NCBI GenBank assembly: GCA_907163375.1
Contig: CAJQUW010001406.1
Span: 248,001-312,000 of the forward strand
Source of the DNA: Prostheceraeus crozeri
Lineage: Eukaryota > Platyhelminthes > Polycladida > Euryleptidae
Length of the DNA: 64,000 bases
Direction of reading: 5' to 3'
Under the pieces are notes generated by a model. The model was not told the origin of the DNA. It saw nothing but the letters and a program-made list of their open reading frames with translations, and searched no databases. This document shows, in pieces, positions 60,494-64,000 of this stretch; position 1 is the first letter of the stretch; the number at the start of each line of letters is the position of its first letter. A program made the translations under genes and the position numbers.

Positions 60494-60984
60494 CAGTGTT
60501 GCGATTCGCGCGTGTTTACACGCGCGCGCGCGTTTTTTTGACAATTTGCGCGTGTAAGCGTGTTTTTTTCCATTTTTATCCATTTTGCGCGTTTTTTAAG
60601 TTTTCGACTTCTATTTTTAATTTTTGATAATAGAAAACTTTGGTTCTAAAATATCAAAATTTCAAATTACATGCAGTTTCTAGATAAGCCACATGTATAG
60701 CCTATCAAAGATCATTTAGGTTCATTAACATCTCACTCAATGGATAGCCTATAGGCCCACTGCTCGTATGCATCTACCACTTAAGGCACGTGTGTATTTG
60801 ACTTGTCCTGAAAAATACCAAAGCTCTTACTATCTGATCTGCAAATCTAAGCTTTGTAAAAATTCGTTTCATCAAATATTAGCGATCATAGTTGCCATTT
60901 TGGCTTATTTGTAAGGAAATACATGTGCGCGTGTTTTTCGACCTTGCGCGTTTTTTTTACCCTACGCCTAGAATCGCAACACTG
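60494..60984. mobile_element. hAT-type element at the end of duplication copy 2
   Basis: The ends are CAGTGTTGCGATTC and its inverse (to 60984). Subterminal GCGCGTGTTTT-type words occur at both ends, and CG content is high in an AT-rich region. It has no transposase. The left 8 bases (ACGCAATC) belong to the duplicated block; the right 8 (GTAGATGG) do not match them. Confidence 0.75.
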
Positions 60985-62110
60985 GTAGATGGTTTGAGCG
61001 TCCCTTAGATATCTTATACAGTGTATCATAGATGTCCGTGATAAAATGGCAGCTATTCAACTCAATATTTAATTATTCCATTTTTGAGTTACTTTAAAAT
61101 GTGCAGCATGCAGCATGTTTGAACATATACAATATTGATTGATAGTATGAAGAAGTGGTTTCTTTATAGATTGTCAATATGGTCGATCAACGCAAAGCAC
61201 TTCATCCGTGTAAAATTTGACAAGCACACCTCACAAAGTGAACTGAGATGTTTCTCAAAGTGTTCCAAGGTAGAACAAAGTATTCGTGCTCTCTCGATAA
61301 AAGTTAATTGGTCAATCAAAATGAGCTACAAGTAAAAACAGACGACCTTCCGCATCCAGCCCTTCCATCGGTCGGTGTAAAGTGCTGTTTTATCTAAGAT
61401 GAGCGAAGATGATCTGAATGAACTGACATTTTTCTAAGTGATCTCAGCGATGAGCTTAGCGGTGTAGCACAAAATTAAAATGAACGACGAACTGAGCAAA
61501 CTGGAATATGGTTTGTTCGAATGGACTGTAGTGCATATTCGAATATGCTATGATAGCATTTTCATTCAAGTCAAAACGAAAGCTAAATTTTACTGTGATT
61601 TCTCTTCTGCTGCAATCAGATTGCAATCTTCCTTCAATTACCTTCAGACAGAATTAGATCGTCAGAATTGAGCTAAACAGCTAAAATTGAGGAATTCTAC
61701 TCGAGTATTTGAAATTATCCGAATGTACACAAATGATTCCAAAAATTTCAATATTGTATCTGAAAAATGACCGAATGTTTTTGAGAAATGCGAGTAATAA
61801 CACTGATTGATGACGTAGTATTCCAGCACTAGTGCTTAGTTCCACTACGAAGTGTTGCTCTTTAATTGACTTTTTCATAAAATCGTAATTCGAATGATAA
61901 AATGATACTGAATGACATAGGGTTTTAAATAATTCGATCTTCTTAGTATTCTTTAGAGTTGTTGATTTTCCCAACCTTTCTCTGTGTTTCGATATAACCA
62001 GAGATTGAAACAGGCAGTCTTACAAACCTGAATTTTGGGTCATTTTTGGGTTTTTTTTATTCTCAGTCAAGTAAATGTTTTCATCAATTTATAACGTGAC
62101 ATCATTTTAC
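60985..62110. other. intron before exon C, no gene recognised
   Basis: Unique sequence with two 60-residue frames (61135-61335, 61480-61671) lacking splice or domain support. Confidence 0.4.
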
Positions 62111-62112
62111 AG

Positions 62113-62182
62113 CAACTATTGGAGGAATTCTCATTTGAAGAAGGTGACACAGGCAGGGGAGGAGGAAGTGGAAGTGCTACAG
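62113..62182 (+). CDS. exon C, a longer B-type exon of the alternating-exon gene
   Basis: A 70-nt exon between ATCATTTTACAG and GTAATGAG. In phase 0 it reads QLLEEFSFEEGDTGRGGGSG then SAT, leaving one base G (phase 1), the same phases as B1 and B2. Its 3' half and donor (ACACAGGCAGGGG to GCTACAGGTAATGA) look related to exon B (ACACAGGAAATGG to GCACAGGTAATGA), while the first ten residues differ. It therefore continues the A-B alternation after A3. Its next partner must start with GA in phase 1 and lies beyond the window or was not recognised. Confidence 0.6.
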
Positions 62183-62227
62183 GTAATGAGGATATTTAGT
62201 TATTGATAATGTAATCTGTCGTGTTCT

Positions 62228-62420
62228 ACATGGCGCAGAGGCTAAATGCTTGACCGAACGATCTCTTGGTCCTGAGGTCGAGCCCCGAAAGTGTCGCCGG
62301 AAGTCGGCAGGAAGGGCATCCGGTCTCCGCGGCATAATGATCAAATGCTTCTCTTGATCCTGAGGTCAAACGGACTAAAAGAACCACAACGCTTCAGAAA
62401 AGTCTGACAGTGTCAGCACC
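62228..62420 (+). mobile_element. tRNA-derived SINE
   Basis: The head has a pol III A box (TGGCGCAGAGG at 62231) and a B box-like GAGGTCGAGCCCCG about 45 bases on, the spacing of a tRNA. The body has GGAAGTCGGCAGGAAGGGCA TCCGG, a phrase common in invertebrate SINE bodies. A second copy of TCTTGATCCTGAGGTC follows near 62350, suggesting a partial internal repeat. No A-rich tail is obvious. Confidence 0.6.
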
Positions 62421-62539
62421 ACAGAATTAAATATTTTGTTTATCTGCTTCGGTTTGCTAGAAGTGTGATTAATACGAAATCGACGGCACATAGAGGAACC
62501 TAATAAGTGGGCGAAAAGGAATTCCTAATACCTTACAGA

Positions 62540-62915
62540 GATAGGAGAAAAGTCGTGCGTCGCTTGTGGATTAATGTGAGTTCCAGCAAAGTGCTTCGAT
62601 TGCCACAATTCCTTCAGATTCGAAGAATTCAGATCATTGCCCACAAGTTTTCTCCATAATGTTGGCCCTTCCGATCATTATTAAAGAAAGTAGCAGGCGT
62701 ACGAAAATTAGTTCACTTGATGATTTCACATCCTCTCCTCGGCATTTCTCACTGTATAGTGCATACATTGAATCGAAGGCACGCATCGATGTGTGTTTTG
62801 GTGTGTGCGAAGTGATATCACAGCACACACACATCTCTCACTGACTCTGCTGACAGCTTATTGTTTGCCATTTCCAATAGCAAGCGATACACGAATTATC
62901 CATTCGAGAAGGAGT
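62540..62915 (+). repeat. dispersed repeat, copy 2 of 2 (family I)
   Basis: Inverted counterpart of 2365-2765, in the intron after exon C. Shared blocks include TTCCGATCATTATTAAAGA and TTTTGGTGTGT. Confidence 0.65.
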
Positions 62916-63204
62916 AAGTTGTCTAATTCTGTGATGTGCCATTCGATGTTAAGGCTACATATAACCCTTCCTTTCTAGGAAACCGAAGCGCGCACAGATG
63001 AATCTAATTCTGTGGTCAGCACTGTCCAATTCCCCAGTTTGGGGGAGTAGTGACGATTGTGATGATTTTTAGCATTCGAACCCATTTGCCGACATTGGTT
63101 ACCTTCAACGAGATTTGTTTGATAAGAAAACATATAATATGCCTCTTTATGCGGTTTACTTTGAAAGCAGTATTTCCGTTTTTATCATTGCTCAAATATT
63201 CATA

Positions 63205-63661
63205 TGGAGTAGAACGGTTCCGCGGATTTGGTGACGGAAATGGTCACTCTCGTATTTCGTGCATATATGGAATAGAAATATAACTTCAACAGCAAGATAT
63301 GTAAAATTTCGAAAAATGTCAAATTATGTGAAACAGATGAAAATCCGAGCCCAGATTAGAAGCTACATAGTACATGCGTACAATACATGCTAATCAACAT
63401 CACACGCTGCTTCTCTTCTACTTGTATCTGAAATGCTTTCACTGATGCGCATGTATAGAAGCTCTCACATGTCTGTGAATGTTTTTGAAGTTTAGAGATT
63501 GACAATCGCATTTGCATTTCGATTTTTTTCTATTGAAGAACTTGTACTTTAAAACATTGCTTAGCCAAATTTAGATAATAAAATATCGATAAATATTAGT
63601 TGTACGAAAAAGTGGGTTTTTGGGATTTCCGCTGATTTTGAAGCAAAGCGTTCTACTCCTG
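63205..63661 (+). repeat. dispersed repeat, copy 2 of 2 (family III)
   Basis: Inverted counterpart of 14184-14990. It ends with AAGCGTTCTACTCCTG at 63661, matching the CAGGGAGTAGAACGC terminus at 14184. Confidence 0.65.
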
Positions 63662-63711
63662 AATACCGAAGTACCGGTTTGGTAAAAAAATGGTCCGGTA
63701 TTTCGACCACT

Positions 63712-63797
63712 CGTAAGTATGATAGGACTCGAACGAACAACTATCTAGGTTGTCTTGACCTTTTACTGTGACCAAATGAGCTACAAGCTTACATGAC
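63712..63797 (-). other. tRNA-like pol III promoter unit
   Basis: On the minus strand TAGCTCATTTGG (A box form, 63772-63783) is followed by GTTCGAGTCC (B box form, 63725-63734), with GTAAG and CTTAC at the outer ends able to pair. The T-arm is irregular (GATAG/CTATC with an oversized loop), so a functional tRNA is unlikely; a tRNA-derived SINE head or tRNA pseudogene is more probable. Confidence 0.35.
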
Positions 63798-64000
63798 ACC
63801 GATGTCTGCTTACAGGACCAAATCTTCTCCGGTGTGGGAGCGGAGCACCGAGTTTTGAAGACTAAATGAAAGCTTGCGAATTTGTGACGTCACAAGAAAA
63901 CCTGTGTCAGTATTACTTAATCAGTAAAAACACAATCAGGCTGAATTAAATGATTCTATTTCTGAAAATGCATCAGGAAAAATCTAAAATCGTAGCAGAT

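Noticed and set aside
63722-63797. Functional tRNA gene
   Set aside because: A and B boxes are present, but the T-arm is malformed and the D-arm does not pair well.

Overview
This is metazoan nuclear DNA: AT-rich, intron-dominated and crowded with transposable elements. There is no operon structure, no bacterial-type gene and no long host open reading frame. The mix of non-LTR families (CR1/jockey-like, RTE, several endonuclease-tailed types), hAT, piggyBac-like, pogo/Tigger-like, PIF/Harbinger-like and Crypton DNA elements, plus frequent TAGGCCTA- and ACATGTACA-type motifs, suggests a marine invertebrate such as a lophotrochozoan, echinoderm or other deuterostome. The species cannot be fixed from the sequence alone.

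Host genes show only as small exons. On the minus strand near the left edge (748-822) is a start-codon exon for a Pro/Tyr-rich N-terminus; the rest of that gene lies off the window. On the plus strand from about 33.7 to 62.2 kb runs one gene made of tiny exons that alternate between type A (59 nt, phase 1 to phase 0) and type B (37 nt, phase 0 to phase 1): A1 (33754 or 33748-33812), B1 (38230-38266), A2 (43553-43611), B2 (52595-52631), A3 (57169-57227), then a longer B-like exon C (62113-62182). One B+A pair is exactly 96 nt, so each extra cassette adds 32 residues without changing frame. The duplication that made the last cassette is visible: 34181-47206 and 48108-60493 are two tandem copies of a roughly 13 kb block holding one B, one A and the same set of old transposons.

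Layout: 0-9 kb, left-edge exon, LINE fragments and dispersed repeats; 9-14 kb, a hAT element with near-perfect target duplication and a region with repeated TTCCGTTACC motifs; 14-20 kb, dispersed repeats and two sister hairpins; 20-25.5 kb, a 1.5 kb hAT, a LINE tail and a piggyBac-like element; 26-32.9 kb, an RTE LINE, then a 4.7 kb hAT-ended block containing two different endonuclease-tailed retroelement tails and a foldback, then a Crypton-type recombinase fragment; 33.3-62.2 kb, the exon-cassette gene and its tandem duplication; 62-64 kb, a tRNA-derived SINE and second copies of two repeats also seen near the left side in inverted orientation.

The paralogous blocks act as an internal clock. 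Elements in both copies predate the duplication (hAT MITE, piggyBac-like element, Tigger-like MITE, LINE tails). A palindromic element with a 3-bp TAA target duplication sits only in copy 1, and the intact empty site is present in copy 2. The right end of copy 2 stops exactly at a hAT terminus.
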